This document shows, piece after piece, positions 17,088 through 25,093 of a stretch of DNA of 33,390 nucleotides (positions within the stretch are counted from its first letter, which is position 1; every line of letters begins with the position of its first letter). The stretch is from the NCBI GenBank assembly GCA_024697405.1, contig JAILFU010000165.1, forward strand, positions 1 to 33,390, read 5' to 3'. This DNA is from Prevotella sp. Lineage in GTDB: Bacteria; Bacteroidota; Bacteroidia; Bacteroidales; Bacteroidaceae. Position numbers and translations under genes: made by a program. A model generated the notes under the pieces. That model was not told the origin of the DNA. It was given only the letters and a program-made list of their open reading frames with translations, and searched no databases.

Positions 17088-17717
17088 TCAATTCTCGTTC
17101 CCCTGCGGTCGCTTCTCCTTCTTGGCCAGCATCACTACACGATAGACGAAATCAGTGCTCCACTTCTCGGAGAAATTGAGACGTTTGTTGTACTCACGGA
17201 CACCCAGCACGGTCTTGATGACGCCGGCATCCTTGTAGTCGTTCTTTGTGTAGATGTCGTGAACGGTCTTCTCGGTCATACTGTAGATGGCCTTCTTGAA
17301 GAAGCTGGGCATGCGTAGCTTGAACTTCATCAGGTTGCCCGTCAGCATCATCAGATCTTGCACGAACGCCTGAAACTGCAGCATGTAGGGCTGCACATCC
17401 TGCAGCTTACGGCAACGGCGGTTGATGCTTTGGTCTATCTCCTTGAAGAACTGTTCGTCCATCTCGTACATGTCCTTCAGCATCTTCTTGCAGCGGGCCT
17501 TCTCGCCGACACCCAGACGTCCTTGCTGGGTAGGCACCTTCAGCGTAACCTTGAAAGTGCGGAGGTCGGGCAGCACAGCCAAACTGGAGATGTGGAGGTC
17601 GGCAGCCATCACCGCCTGAAAATACACACGGATGAGGGTCATGAAATCCTCCATGCCACCTATCTTTTCTTCCTGGTCAGCCGTCTTGCGGCCAAAGATT
17701 TTTCCTATTATTCCCAT
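17088..17717 (-). CDS. Conserved-looking protein of unknown function
   Basis: A 209-residue soluble protein beginning MGIIGKIFGRKTADQEEK. I prefer the ATG at 17717 to one 33 bp upstream because the latter lies inside the promoter (17740-17747). There is no signal peptide or membrane segment. The sequence is basic and helix-rich (KMLKDMYEMDEQFFKEID, KFKLRMPSFFKKAIYSMTEK) with no motif I recognise. Its 3' end overlaps a heptamer-like run (GAGAATT, GAGAATC, GAGGCAT, GAGGTGA) that continues past the stop. It is divergent from rmlA. Confidence 0.75.
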   Translation of the reverse strand: MGIIGKIFGRKTADQEEKIGGMEDFMTLIRVYFQAVMAADLHISSLAVLPDLRTFKVTLKVPTQQGRLGVGEKARCKKMLKDMYEMDEQFFKEIDQSINRRCRKLQDVQPYMLQFQAFVQDLMMLTGNLMKFKLRMPSFFKKAIYSMTEKTVHDIYTKNDYKDAGVIKTVLGVREYNKRLNFSEKWSTDFVYRVVMLAKKEKRPQGNEN

Positions 17718-17739
17718 GATACCATGTTTAAATTGTGTG

Positions 17740-17747
17740 CAAAGGTA
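17740..17747 (-). promoter_or_regulatory. Bacteroidetes -7 box for the 17717 gene
   Basis: The minus strand reads TACCTTTG, 23 bp before the ATG at 17717. Upstream on that strand are three CTCCTAA-type heptamers (17755-17775). Confidence 0.7.
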
Positions 17748-17754
17748 CAAAAAA

Positions 17755-17858
17755 GTTAGGAGTTAGGAGTTAGGAGTCGAGAGGTTTACACGCTGAGAAA
17801 GCATAAAAAATGTTAACCGTCGGATTTAACTCCTAACTCCTAACTCCTAACTCCTAAC
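17755..17858. repeat. Pair of inverted heptamer arrays between two divergent promoters
   Basis: GTTAGGA occurs three times at 17755-17775 and TCCTAAC four times at 17831-17858, in opposite orientation, about 55 bp apart. Each array ends a few bases before a TACCTTTG promoter facing outward. The arms could form a long hairpin. Confidence 0.9.
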
Positions 17859-17865
17859 TTTTGTG

Positions 17866-17873
17866 TACCTTTG
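17866..17873 (+). promoter_or_regulatory. Bacteroidetes -7 box for the rmlA operon
   Basis: TACCTTTG, 23 bp before the rmlA ATG. The sequence from the heptamer array through CTAACTTTTGTGTACCTTTG closely matches the opposite promoter at 17740. Confidence 0.75.
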
Positions 17874-17878
17874 CACCA

Positions 17879-17892
17879 TAATTACGTAATTA
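17879..17892. promoter_or_regulatory. Perfect 14-bp palindrome at the rmlA start region (candidate operator)
   Basis: TAATTACGTAATTA lies at the expected transcription start, between the -7 box and the ATG at 17897. The position suits a repressor site. The factor is unknown. Confidence 0.45.
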
Positions 17893-17896
17893 CACC

Positions 17897-18775
17897 ATGA
17901 AAGGAATTGTTCTGGCAGGTGGAAGCGGCACACGCCTCTACCCTATTACCAAGGGCATCAGCAAACAGCTGATTCCCATATTCGACAAGCCCATGATTTA
18001 TTATCCCGTCTCGGCACTTATGCTGGCGGGCATCCGTGACATCCTGATTATCTCCACCCCCCACGACCTGCCGGGTTTCCGCCGGCTGATGGGTGACGGC
18101 AGTGAGCTGGGAGTCCATTTTGAATATGCCGAACAGCCGTCGCCCGACGGTCTAGCCCAGGCATTCATCATCGGCGAAGAGTTCATCGGCAGCGACAGCG
18201 TCTGTCTGGTACTGGGCGACAACATCTTCTACGGGTCGGGCTTCAGCGGACTGCTGCGCCAAAGCGTGGAGAACGCCGAGAAACACGGGCTGGCAACTGT
18301 CTTCGGCTACTACGTGAACGACCCCGAGCGCTATGGCGTGGCTGAGTTCGACGCTCAAGGCAACTGCCTCAGCATCGAAGAGAAGCCCGAGAAGCCCAAG
18401 TCGAACTATGCCGTTGTTGGCCTCTACTTCTATCCGAACAGCGTGGTGGAGATTGCCAAGAACATCAAGCCCAGCGCGCGCGGCGAATTGGAAATCACCA
18501 CTGTGAACCAGAACTATCTTGCGCAACAGAAGCTGAAGGTGATGACACTGCAACGCGGCTTCGCCTGGCTGGACACCGGCACCCACGATTCGCTGGCTGA
18601 AGCATCGACATTCATCGAGGTCATAGAGAAACGCCAGGGACTGAAGGTGGCCTGTCTGGAAGAAATCGCCTACAAGCGCGGATGGATCAGCCGTGAACAG
18701 CTAGTGGAGGCTGCCCGCCCCATGCTGAAAAACGGGTACGGCCAATACCTGATGCAACTGGCCGAAAACAAATAG
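17897..18775 (+). CDS. rmlA: Glucose-1-phosphate thymidylyltransferase
   Basis: A 292-residue cytoplasmic enzyme that makes dTDP-glucose from glucose-1-phosphate and dTTP, the first step to dTDP-L-rhamnose and related sugars for surface polysaccharide. Family motifs are intact: [17 protein letters not shown] at the N-terminus, [46 protein letters not shown] and the C-terminal LDTGTHDSL. It opens a probable four-gene plus-strand transcript; the next gene begins 26 bp later. The other rml genes are not in the window. Confidence 0.97.
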   Translation: MKGIVLAGGSGTRLYPITKGISKQLIPIFDKPMIYYPVSALMLAGIRDILIISTPHDLPGFRRLMGDGSELGVHFEYAEQPSPDGLAQAFIIGEEFIGSDSVCLVLGDNIFYGSGFSGLLRQSVENAEKHGLATVFGYYVNDPERYGVAEFDAQGNCLSIEEKPEKPKSNYAVVGLYFYPNSVVEIAKNIKPSARGELEITTVNQNYLAQQKLKVMTLQRGFAWLDTGTHDSLAEASTFIEVIEKRQGLKVACLEEIAYKRGWISREQLVEAARPMLKNGYGQYLMQLAENK

Positions 18776-18801
18776 GAATATACACATTATATATAAATAA
18801 C

Positions 18802-21219
18802 ATGAAACGACTCCTCCTGATTACATTTCTTTCGGTCTGCTGCTTGACAACCGTCATGGGACAAAGCTTGTCAGACGCAGAGGTAATCAAAATTGCCGCC
18901 CAAGAAAAAAGGGCAGGCACCTCTGATGCCAACATCGGAGCCAAACTGATTCAGCGAGGGGCTACGGTCGACCAGATTCGCCGACTGCGTGCCCAATACG
19001 CCAAACAAATCACCAATAAGAATCTGGACAACTCCGTTGACAATGCCATCAGCGGGGCAGAGAACCGCATGCGTGTGAACAACGGCAAGTCGAGCAGTGC
19101 CGTCATTGAAACTCCCGATATGGTTGGCGAAGAGGGAGACGAGACCATCGATGCCACCGAGACGGCAGAGATGAGAAGACGCCGAGTCTACGGACGTGAC
19201 ATCTTCAACAAGCGCAACCTCACGTTCGAGCCTGCCATGAACATTGCCACCCCGCCCAACTATGTGCTCGGCCCCGGCGACCAGCTTGTGGTCAACGTTT
19301 ATGGAGCCACGCAGGAAAGCATGACGCTGACCATCAGCCCCGACGGCTTCATCACAGTACCTGACTTCGGCCCCGTCCAAGTGAGCGGACTGTCTGTATC
19401 TGCCGCACAGGCACGCATCGCCGCTAGTCTGGGAACGTTCTATTCCAGTTCAAACATCAAGACCACACTGGGACAGACACGAACCATCACCGTCAATGTG
19501 ATGGGTGAGGTGCGTACACCGGGCACTTACTCGCTGTCAGCCTTCTCCACCGTGTTCCATGCCCTGTATATGGCTGGAGGCATCAGCGACCTGGGCACAC
19601 TGCGCAACATCAAGGTTTATCGTAACGGCAAGCTTATCACCGTCGTCGATATCTATGAGTTCATTCAACACGGTCGGCTGGCAGGAAATGTACGTCTGGC
19701 CGACGACGATGTCATTCAAGTAGGCACCTACGACTGTATCGTCGACATAGGCGGCCATGTCAAGCGGCCTATGGCCTACGAGATGCGCAAGGACGAAAGC
19801 CTGGCCACCCTGTTGGAATACTGCGGCGGCTTCACAGGCGATGCCTACAGCAAGGCTGTCCGTGTGCTCCGCTCCAACGGAAAGATGAGAAGCGTTTACA
19901 ACGTAGAGGAATTTGAGATGTCCAGCTTCAAGGTGGCCGACGGCGACGCCTTCAGCGTGGACGGCATCTACGACCGCTATGAGAACATGGTCGAGGTGAA
20001 AGGCGCCGTGTTCCGCCAGGGCATGTATCAGCTGGCCGACAAGTGCAACTCCGTCCGCACGCTGATAGAGAAAGCCGAAGGACTGACCGAAGAGGCCATG
20101 ACTAGCCGGGCCGTCATACGCCGCATGAAGCCCAACCGCACGCAGGAAGTGCTGGCCATAGACCTGGAAGCTATCCTCAACGGGCAGCAGGCCGACGTTC
20201 CCCTGAAGAACGAGGACATACTCTTTATTCCCACCCAGGCCGAGCATCAGAACTTGCGCACGCTGACCATCGAGGGCGAAGTCATCTTCCCCGGCACCTA
20301 CGAGTATGCAGACAACACCACTGTGGAAGACCTGATTGTCCAGGCAGGAGGACTGACCGATGCCGCATCGACGGTGAAGGTAGATATTTCACGCCGGCTG
20401 CGCGACCCTAAAGCCCTGGAATCAGGACTACAGACCAGCCAGAACTTCAGCTTTGCCCTGAAAGACAACTTCACTATCGACAGCGACAGCATCTTCCTGC
20501 TTGAACCCTACGACGTGGTACAGGTGCGCCGCAGCCCGGTCTACCAGGCGCCCATGCAAGTGACAATCACGGGCGAGGTAGCCTTCCAAGGCAACTACAA
20601 TCTGGAGACGAAAAACCAGCGGCTGAGTGACTTGGTAAAGGCCGCAGGAGGCGTGATGCCTGGTGCATACGTGCGCGGTGCCCGTCTGATACGCAATATG
20701 ACCGCAGACGAGCGAGCCCGCATGCAAAGGGTGTTACAGACAGCCCGCCAGACCGCTGAAGGCGAAGACTCGGTGAAGATAGAGCAACTAGCCATGCAGA
20801 CCCACTATACCGTTGGCATTCATCTCGATGAGGCACTCGCCAACCCTGGCGGAGAGCAGGACATTGAGCTCATCGACGGCGACCGCCTCATCATCCCGCT
20901 CCAAAACCGTACGGTGAAAATCAGTGGCGACGTCCGCGCTCCGAACACAGTGGCCTTTGTCGAAGGCATGAAATTCAAGAAGTATGTGGAACAGGCGGGC
21001 GGATTCGGCAACCGTGCCAAGAAGAACGGCTCATACGTAGTCTACCAGAACGGCACCATCGCCAAAGCCAGCAAGGCCAGGATGGAGCCGGGGTGCGAAA
21101 TCGTGGTGCCCACGAAAGCACCGCGCAATACCGCCGCCCTCACCCAATGGCTGGGCATCGGCACCAGCATCGCATCACTAGCCACCATGGTTGCCACCAT
21201 TGCTAATCTCGTCAAGTAA
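18802..21219 (+). CDS. Polysaccharide export protein with SLBB repeats (Wza-like)
   Basis: An 805-residue outer-membrane polysaccharide export protein. The signal peptide is about residues 1-20. A helical spacer precedes the Poly_export domain (YVLGPGDQLVVNVYGATQESMTLTISPDGFITVPDFGPV, about 153-190). At least five SLBB domains follow (for example VNVMGEVRTPGTYSLSA, VDIGGHVKRPMAYEM, VEVKGAVFRQGMYQLA, LTIEGEVIFPGTYEY, VTITGEVAFQGNYNLE, VKISGDVRAPNTVAFV). A hydrophobic segment lies near the C-terminus (WLGIGTSIASLATMVATIANL), matching longer Bacteroidales variants. It sits between rmlA and the chain-length regulator, the classical export pair. Confidence 0.93.
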   Translation: MKRLLLITFLSVCCLTTVMGQSLSDAEVIKIAAQEKRAGTSDANIGAKLIQRGATVDQIRRLRAQYAKQITNKNLDNSVDNAISGAENRMRVNNGKSSSAVIETPDMVGEEGDETIDATETAEMRRRRVYGRDIFNKRNLTFEPAMNIATPPNYVLGPGDQLVVNVYGATQESMTLTISPDGFITVPDFGPVQVSGLSVSAAQARIAASLGTFYSSSNIKTTLGQTRTITVNVMGEVRTPGTYSLSAFSTVFHALYMAGGISDLGTLRNIKVYRNGKLITVVDIYEFIQHGRLAGNVRLADDDVIQVGTYDCIVDIGGHVKRPMAYEMRKDESLATLLEYCGGFTGDAYSKAVRVLRSNGKMRSVYNVEEFEMSSFKVADGDAFSVDGIYDRYENMVEVKGAVFRQGMYQLADKCNSVRTLIEKAEGLTEEAMTSRAVIRRMKPNRTQEVLAIDLEAILNGQQADVPLKNEDILFIPTQAEHQNLRTLTIEGEVIFPGTYEYADNTTVEDLIVQAGGLTDAASTVKVDISRRLRDPKALESGLQTSQNFSFALKDNFTIDSDSIFLLEPYDVVQVRRSPVYQAPMQVTITGEVAFQGNYNLETKNQRLSDLVKAAGGVMPGAYVRGARLIRNMTADERARMQRVLQTARQTAEGEDSVKIEQLAMQTHYTVGIHLDEALANPGGEQDIELIDGDRLIIPLQNRTVKISGDVRAPNTVAFVEGMKFKKYVEQAGGFGNRAKKNGSYVVYQNGTIAKASKARMEPGCEIVVPTKAPRNTAALTQWLGIGTSIASLATMVATIANLVK

Positions 21220-21231
21220 CTCATACAAGAC

Positions 21232-22332
21232 ATGAATACAGAACAACAGGGACAGGCCTCCGCCAAGCCCAAGGCAGTAGCTAAGAAAGGGAACATCAAC
21301 TTCGGCAAACTGGCGAAGGACATGAAGAAGCACAAGAAGCTCTATTATAAAGTGCTACCCATCGTATTCCTTCTGTCGGCCATTTTCACTCTGGGCATCC
21401 CCAACACCTTCAAATGCACGGTGACGCTGGCGCCGGAAATGTCGTCGGCTGCCCGGCGCTCCACACTGGCCAACCTGGTCAGCAGCTTTGGCATCAACCT
21501 GGGCACGCCAACCACAGGCGATGCTATCCTGCCCACCCTCTATCCGGAGCTGATGAACAGCGTCACCTTCCGCACATCGCTCTTCCCAATCAAGGTGCAC
21601 CGCGAGGATGATGACAAGGTGATGACCTACTACGACTACCTGCTCAACGAGCAGAAAAGCTCGTGGTGGGCTATACCCATCAAGGCCCTGTTCTCCCTTC
21701 TCAAAAGCGATGAGGATGACCTTGACGAGAACAGCCTGAATTCCTTCAAGCTGACCAAGAAGCAGACACGGGTTGTTGAGAAAATAGAGAAGAATGTGGT
21801 GTGCGATGTCGATAAGAAATCGCTGGTCATCACCATCGACGTGAAAGACCAGGATCCGCTCATCGCTGCCACCATTGCCGACTCCGTGCAGAAAAAACTG
21901 CAGGATTTCATCACCGAATACCGCACCACCAAGGCCCGCATCGATGTAGAATACTACAAAGCCCTCTGCCAGGAGTCGAAAGAACGCTACGAAAAAGCCC
22001 TTAACGACTATGCCGTCTTCAGCGACCGCAACCAGAAGGTATTCCTGCAAAGCGTTCACAGCCAACAGGTGAAGCTGGAAACTGAGCTGAACCTCCAGCA
22101 ACAGGCTTACACGCAGATTTCCGCACAGCTGCAGATGGCTGAAGCCAAGCTGCAGGAAGACACGCCGGCATTCACCACGCTACAGCCAGCCACTGTACCG
22201 ATCAAGAAGTCGGCTCCGGCACGGGCCAAGATATGCCTGGTGTTCCTCTTCCTTGCTTTCATGGTCACCACGGCCGTCATTTTCCATAGGGAAGGCGACC
22301 TGCTTCCCCTGCTGGGAATAGACAGTGAATAA
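21232..22332 (+). CDS. Chain-length determinant protein (Wzz/GumC-like)
   Basis: A 366-residue inner-membrane polysaccharide co-polymerase that sets chain length or couples synthesis to export. It has a charged N-terminal tail, a first transmembrane helix (about 41-60, KVLPIVFLLSAIFTLGIP), a periplasmic domain with a coiled coil (about 190-310: VEYYKALCQESKERYEKAL, QQVKLETELNLQQQAY) and a second transmembrane helix (about 333-352) after the Pro-rich TVPIKKSAPARAK. It starts 12 bp after the export gene. No kinase domain is present. Confidence 0.9.
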   Translation: MNTEQQGQASAKPKAVAKKGNINFGKLAKDMKKHKKLYYKVLPIVFLLSAIFTLGIPNTFKCTVTLAPEMSSAARRSTLANLVSSFGINLGTPTTGDAILPTLYPELMNSVTFRTSLFPIKVHREDDDKVMTYYDYLLNEQKSSWWAIPIKALFSLLKSDEDDLDENSLNSFKLTKKQTRVVEKIEKNVVCDVDKKSLVITIDVKDQDPLIAATIADSVQKKLQDFITEYRTTKARIDVEYYKALCQESKERYEKALNDYAVFSDRNQKVFLQSVHSQQVKLETELNLQQQAYTQISAQLQMAEAKLQEDTPAFTTLQPATVPIKKSAPARAKICLVFLFLAFMVTTAVIFHREGDLLPLLGIDSE

Positions 22333-22351
22333 ACAGACAGCACAGAAGACT

Positions 22352-23638
22352 ATGGTCGACAAAGAGACACGCGAAAGAATCATTGCCCTGATACATCAGG
22401 AAGTAGTGCCTGCCATAGGCTGCACCGAACCCATGTGCGTGGCGCTGTGCACAGCCAAGGCGACCGAAAAGCTGGGCAAACGCCCGGAGCACATCACCGC
22501 ACTGCTAAGTGCCAACATCCTGAAAAACGCCATGGGAGTGGGCATCCCCGGGACAGGCATGACGGGACTTCCCATCGCCATTGCCTTGGGGACACTCATC
22601 GGCAAGAGTGAATACCAGTTGGAAGTACTGAAAGACCTCACGCCCGAAGCACTGGAAGAGGGGAAGCGTTTCCTCAGCGAGAACCGCATCGACATCCAGC
22701 TGAAAAAGGGCATCACTGAAAAACTATACGTAGAAATCATCGTTGAGGCCGACGGGAAGAGCGAGACAACTGTCATCGCCGGGAGCCATACGCACTTCGT
22801 GGAAAGTGGAGAGCGGAGAGTGGAAAGTGGAGAGTTTGCCACCGCACCCGAAACCATTGTGGTAGCATGCCCTCCGCTCAACCTCCGTCTGGTCTACGAC
22901 TTTGCCACCACCACACCGCTCGACGAGATTCGCTTCATGGAGGAGACACGAACCTACAACATGAACGCGGCACGCGAGGCGCTGAAGGGCAACTATGGCC
23001 ATAACCTGGGCAAGACCATCGACCGCCCGCTCTCCAAGGGCATCTTCGGCAACAGCATCTTCTGCCACATCATCGCCCGCACGGCCTCAGCCTGCGATGC
23101 CCGCATGGGCGGAGCCATGATTCCCGTCATGTCAAACAGCGGCAGCGGCAACCAGGGCATCTGCGCCACCAACCCTGTTTGTGTCTATGCCAAGGAGAAC
23201 GAGAACACCGAGGAAGAGCTCATCCGGGCCCTCACCCTGAGCCACCTCACAGCCATCTACATCAAGCAGTCGCTGGGAACGCTCTCCGCCCTCTGCGGAT
23301 GCGTAGTGGCCAGCATAGGCAGCAGCGTAGGCATCACCTACCTCATGGGCGGCGACTACAACCGCATCTGCGCCTCAGTGAAGAACATGGTGGCCAACCT
23401 CACGGGCATGATTTGTGACGGGGCGAAGCCGTCGTGCTCGCTGAAAATCACCAGCGGCGTCAGCACCGCCGTGCTCTCAGCATTGCTCTCCATGGAGGGC
23501 AAATGTGTCAGCTCGCAGGAAGGCATCGTCGACGACAGCGTGGACAGGAGCATCAGCAACCTGACGGCCATCGGAGCCAACGGCATGGGACCTACCGACG
23601 AGATGGTGCTCAACATCATGACCTCCAAAGGCTGCTGA
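22352..23638 (+). CDS. L-cysteine desulfidase-family protein (UPF0597, CyuA/YhaM-like)
   Basis: A 428-residue cytoplasmic protein of the family whose members break down L-cysteine to pyruvate, ammonia and sulfide with an iron-sulfur cluster. I chose the ATG at 22352; an in-frame GTG at 22325 would overlap the preceding gene. Family features: IGCTEPMCVAL at the start, GVGIPGTGMTGLPIA, SNSGSGNQGI, and Cys residues in GMICDGAKPSCSLKI, candidate cluster ligands. A heptamer array in frame (22799-22833) adds a repetitive loop (VESGERRVESGEF). It follows the chain-length gene by 19 bp and is closed by a terminator, so it is likely carried on the surface-polysaccharide transcript. Confidence 0.85.
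   Translation: MVDKETRERIIALIHQEVVPAIGCTEPMCVALCTAKATEKLGKRPEHITALLSANILKNAMGVGIPGTGMTGLPIAIALGTLIGKSEYQLEVLKDLTPEALEEGKRFLSENRIDIQLKKGITEKLYVEIIVEADGKSETTVIAGSHTHFVESGERRVESGEFATAPETIVVACPPLNLRLVYDFATTTPLDEIRFMEETRTYNMNAAREALKGNYGHNLGKTIDRPLSKGIFGNSIFCHIIARTASACDARMGGAMIPVMSNSGSGNQGICATNPVCVYAKENENTEEELIRALTLSHLTAIYIKQSLGTLSALCGCVVASIGSSVGITYLMGGDYNRICASVKNMVANLTGMICDGAKPSCSLKITSGVSTAVLSALLSMEGKCVSSQEGIVDDSVDRSISNLTAIGANGMGPTDEMVLNIMTSKGC
22799..22833 (+). repeat. In-frame heptamer array in the desulfidase gene
   Basis: Five units: GTGGAAA, GTGGAGA, GCGGAGA, GTGGAAA, GTGGAGA. They encode a Glu/Ser/Gly/Arg-rich loop within an otherwise conserved domain. Confidence 0.85.
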
Positions 23639-23690
23639 GGCATACGCCCTGCCACCAGCAGAAACGATAATCCCACCACACTAGCGGAAA

Positions 23691-23728
23691 TAAAAAATCC
23701 CTGCCACACCGGGCAGGGATTCTTTTTG
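23691..23728. terminator. Bidirectional rho-independent terminator between convergent genes
   Basis: AATCCCTGCC (23696-23705) pairs perfectly with GGCAGGGATT (23712-23721), flanked by an A-run on the left and CTTTTTG on the right. It can therefore end both the plus-strand desulfidase operon and the minus-strand aldolase gene. Confidence 0.92.
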
Positions 23729-23748
23729 TCTCTTCATGCAGAAGCCGC

Positions 23749-24750
23749 TTAGCACTGTGCCAGCTTACCGTCGCTGCCAAGCACATTCACAATCTTGTGG
23801 ATGTACATCTTCTTCATGTTCTCACGGGCGGGCTTCAGATACTGGCGAGGATCAAAGTCACCAGGATGCTCAGCCAGGTGCTTGCGCACAGCAGCGGTCA
23901 TGGCCAGACGCGAGTCCCTGTCGCTGTTGATCTTGCAGACGGCGCTCTTCGAAGCCTCACGCAGCTGCTCCTCGGGGATGCCGATAGCGGCCTCGAGGTG
24001 GCCACCGAACTTGTTGATGGTCTCGACCTCTTCCATAGGAACAGAGGAAGAACCGTGGAGCACGATGGGGAAGCCGGGAAGCTTCTTCTCAATCTCGTGC
24101 AGAATGTCGAATGCCAATGGCGGCGGAACGAGCACGCCGTTCACCAGTGTGCACTGCTCGGGAGTGAACTTGTGGGCGCCGTGACTGGTACCGATAGAAA
24201 TAGCCAGAGAGTCACAGCCTGTGCGGGTAGAGAAGTCGATGACCTCCTCGGGCTTGGTGTAGTGAGACTCAGCAGCGCTGACCTCGTCCTCAACACCGGC
24301 GAGCACGCCCAGCTCAGCCTCAACGGTCACGTCGAACTGGTGAGCATAGTCAACCACCTTCTTAGCCAGAGCGATGTTCTCCTCGTAGGGGAGGTGCGAG
24401 CCGTCGATCATCACTGATGAGAAGCCCATGTCAATGCAGTCCTTGCACAGCTCAAAGGTGTCGCCGTGGTCCAGGTGCAGCACAATCTCAGGATGCTCAC
24501 AGCCCAGCTCCTTGGCGTAGGCCACGGCACCCTCAGCCATGTAGCGCAGGATGGTGGCGTTGGCATAGTTACGGGCACCCTTCGACACCTGCATGATGAC
24601 GGGCGACTTCGTTTCTACGGCTGCCATCACGATAGCCTGCATCTGCTCCATCGTGTTGAAGTTGAAAGCGGGGATAGCATAGCCACCGGCTACTGCTCTC
24701 TTGAACATCTCGCGGGTATTCACGAGACCTAAATCCTTGTAGTTTACCAT
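23749..24750 (-). CDS. fba: Class II fructose-bisphosphate aldolase
   Basis: A 333-residue cytoplasmic, zinc-dependent aldolase of glycolysis and gluconeogenesis: fructose-1,6-bisphosphate to dihydroxyacetone phosphate and glyceraldehyde-3-phosphate. It shows AIPAFNFNTMEQ, LHLDHGDTFE with D94/H95, SSVMIDGSHLPYEEN, the VEAELG glutamates, ISIGTSHGAHKF and IVLHGSSSVP with H232, the expected zinc ligands and catalytic residues. Length fits the family. It is transcribed alone from 24799-24806 with a shared terminator. No anomaly. Confidence 0.96.
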   Translation of the reverse strand: MVNYKDLGLVNTREMFKRAVAGGYAIPAFNFNTMEQMQAIVMAAVETKSPVIMQVSKGARNYANATILRYMAEGAVAYAKELGCEHPEIVLHLDHGDTFELCKDCIDMGFSSVMIDGSHLPYEENIALAKKVVDYAHQFDVTVEAELGVLAGVEDEVSAAESHYTKPEEVIDFSTRTGCDSLAISIGTSHGAHKFTPEQCTLVNGVLVPPPLAFDILHEIEKKLPGFPIVLHGSSSVPMEEVETINKFGGHLEAAIGIPEEQLREASKSAVCKINSDRDSRLAMTAAVRKHLAEHPGDFDPRQYLKPARENMKKMYIHKIVNVLGSDGKLAQC

Positions 24751-24798
24751 TTCTTTGAATTTATTGAATTGTTAATGACCAATTATTCTTTCAAGATG

Positions 24799-24806
24799 CA
24801 AAGGTA
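24799..24806 (-). promoter_or_regulatory. Bacteroidetes -7 box for fba
   Basis: The minus strand reads TACCTTTG, 48 bp before the ATG. The upstream sequence on that strand is pyrimidine-rich with a loose 7-bp period (CTTTTCT, GTCTTTC, GCTTTTC). Confidence 0.65.
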
Positions 24807-25025
24807 CGAAAAAGATGTGAAAAGCGAAAGACAGAAAAGAAGATTTTTTCGTGTTTTTAGGCATTTTAAGTTTTCAAGTGCTGACACGGGCCTAGCGACG
24901 GATGAAATGTAATGTCCGCTTTGCAAGATTAGCCATTGATAGAACAGGAAGCTTGAAACTTTATTCGCAACTTTGGTTGGCCGATGTTACTTGCACTCGG
25001 AAATGAAGAAAAAACAAGATTTCCT

Positions 25026-25056
25026 TTTGCATTTCCCTTTTATTTTCGTATCTTTG
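25026..25056 (+). promoter_or_regulatory. Complete Bacteroidetes promoter for the C10 peptidase gene
   Basis: TTTG at 25026-25029, 19 bp, then TATCTTTG at 25049-25056: an exact match to the TTTG-N19-TAnnTTTG consensus. It lies 37 bp before the ATG. The remaining 24807-25025 stretch holds no gene that I can support. Confidence 0.8.
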
Positions 25057-25093
25057 CATCCGACTCATCAACAATCGACGCCAACATCTTACT

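Noticed and set aside
17718..17750. Upstream ATG of the 17717 gene
   Set aside because: It lies within the TAnnTTTG promoter, so the transcript would start after it.
22325..22351. GTG start of the desulfidase overlapping the chain-length gene
   Set aside because: The ATG at 22352 begins at the family N-terminus (DKETRERI...IGCTEP) and avoids overlap.
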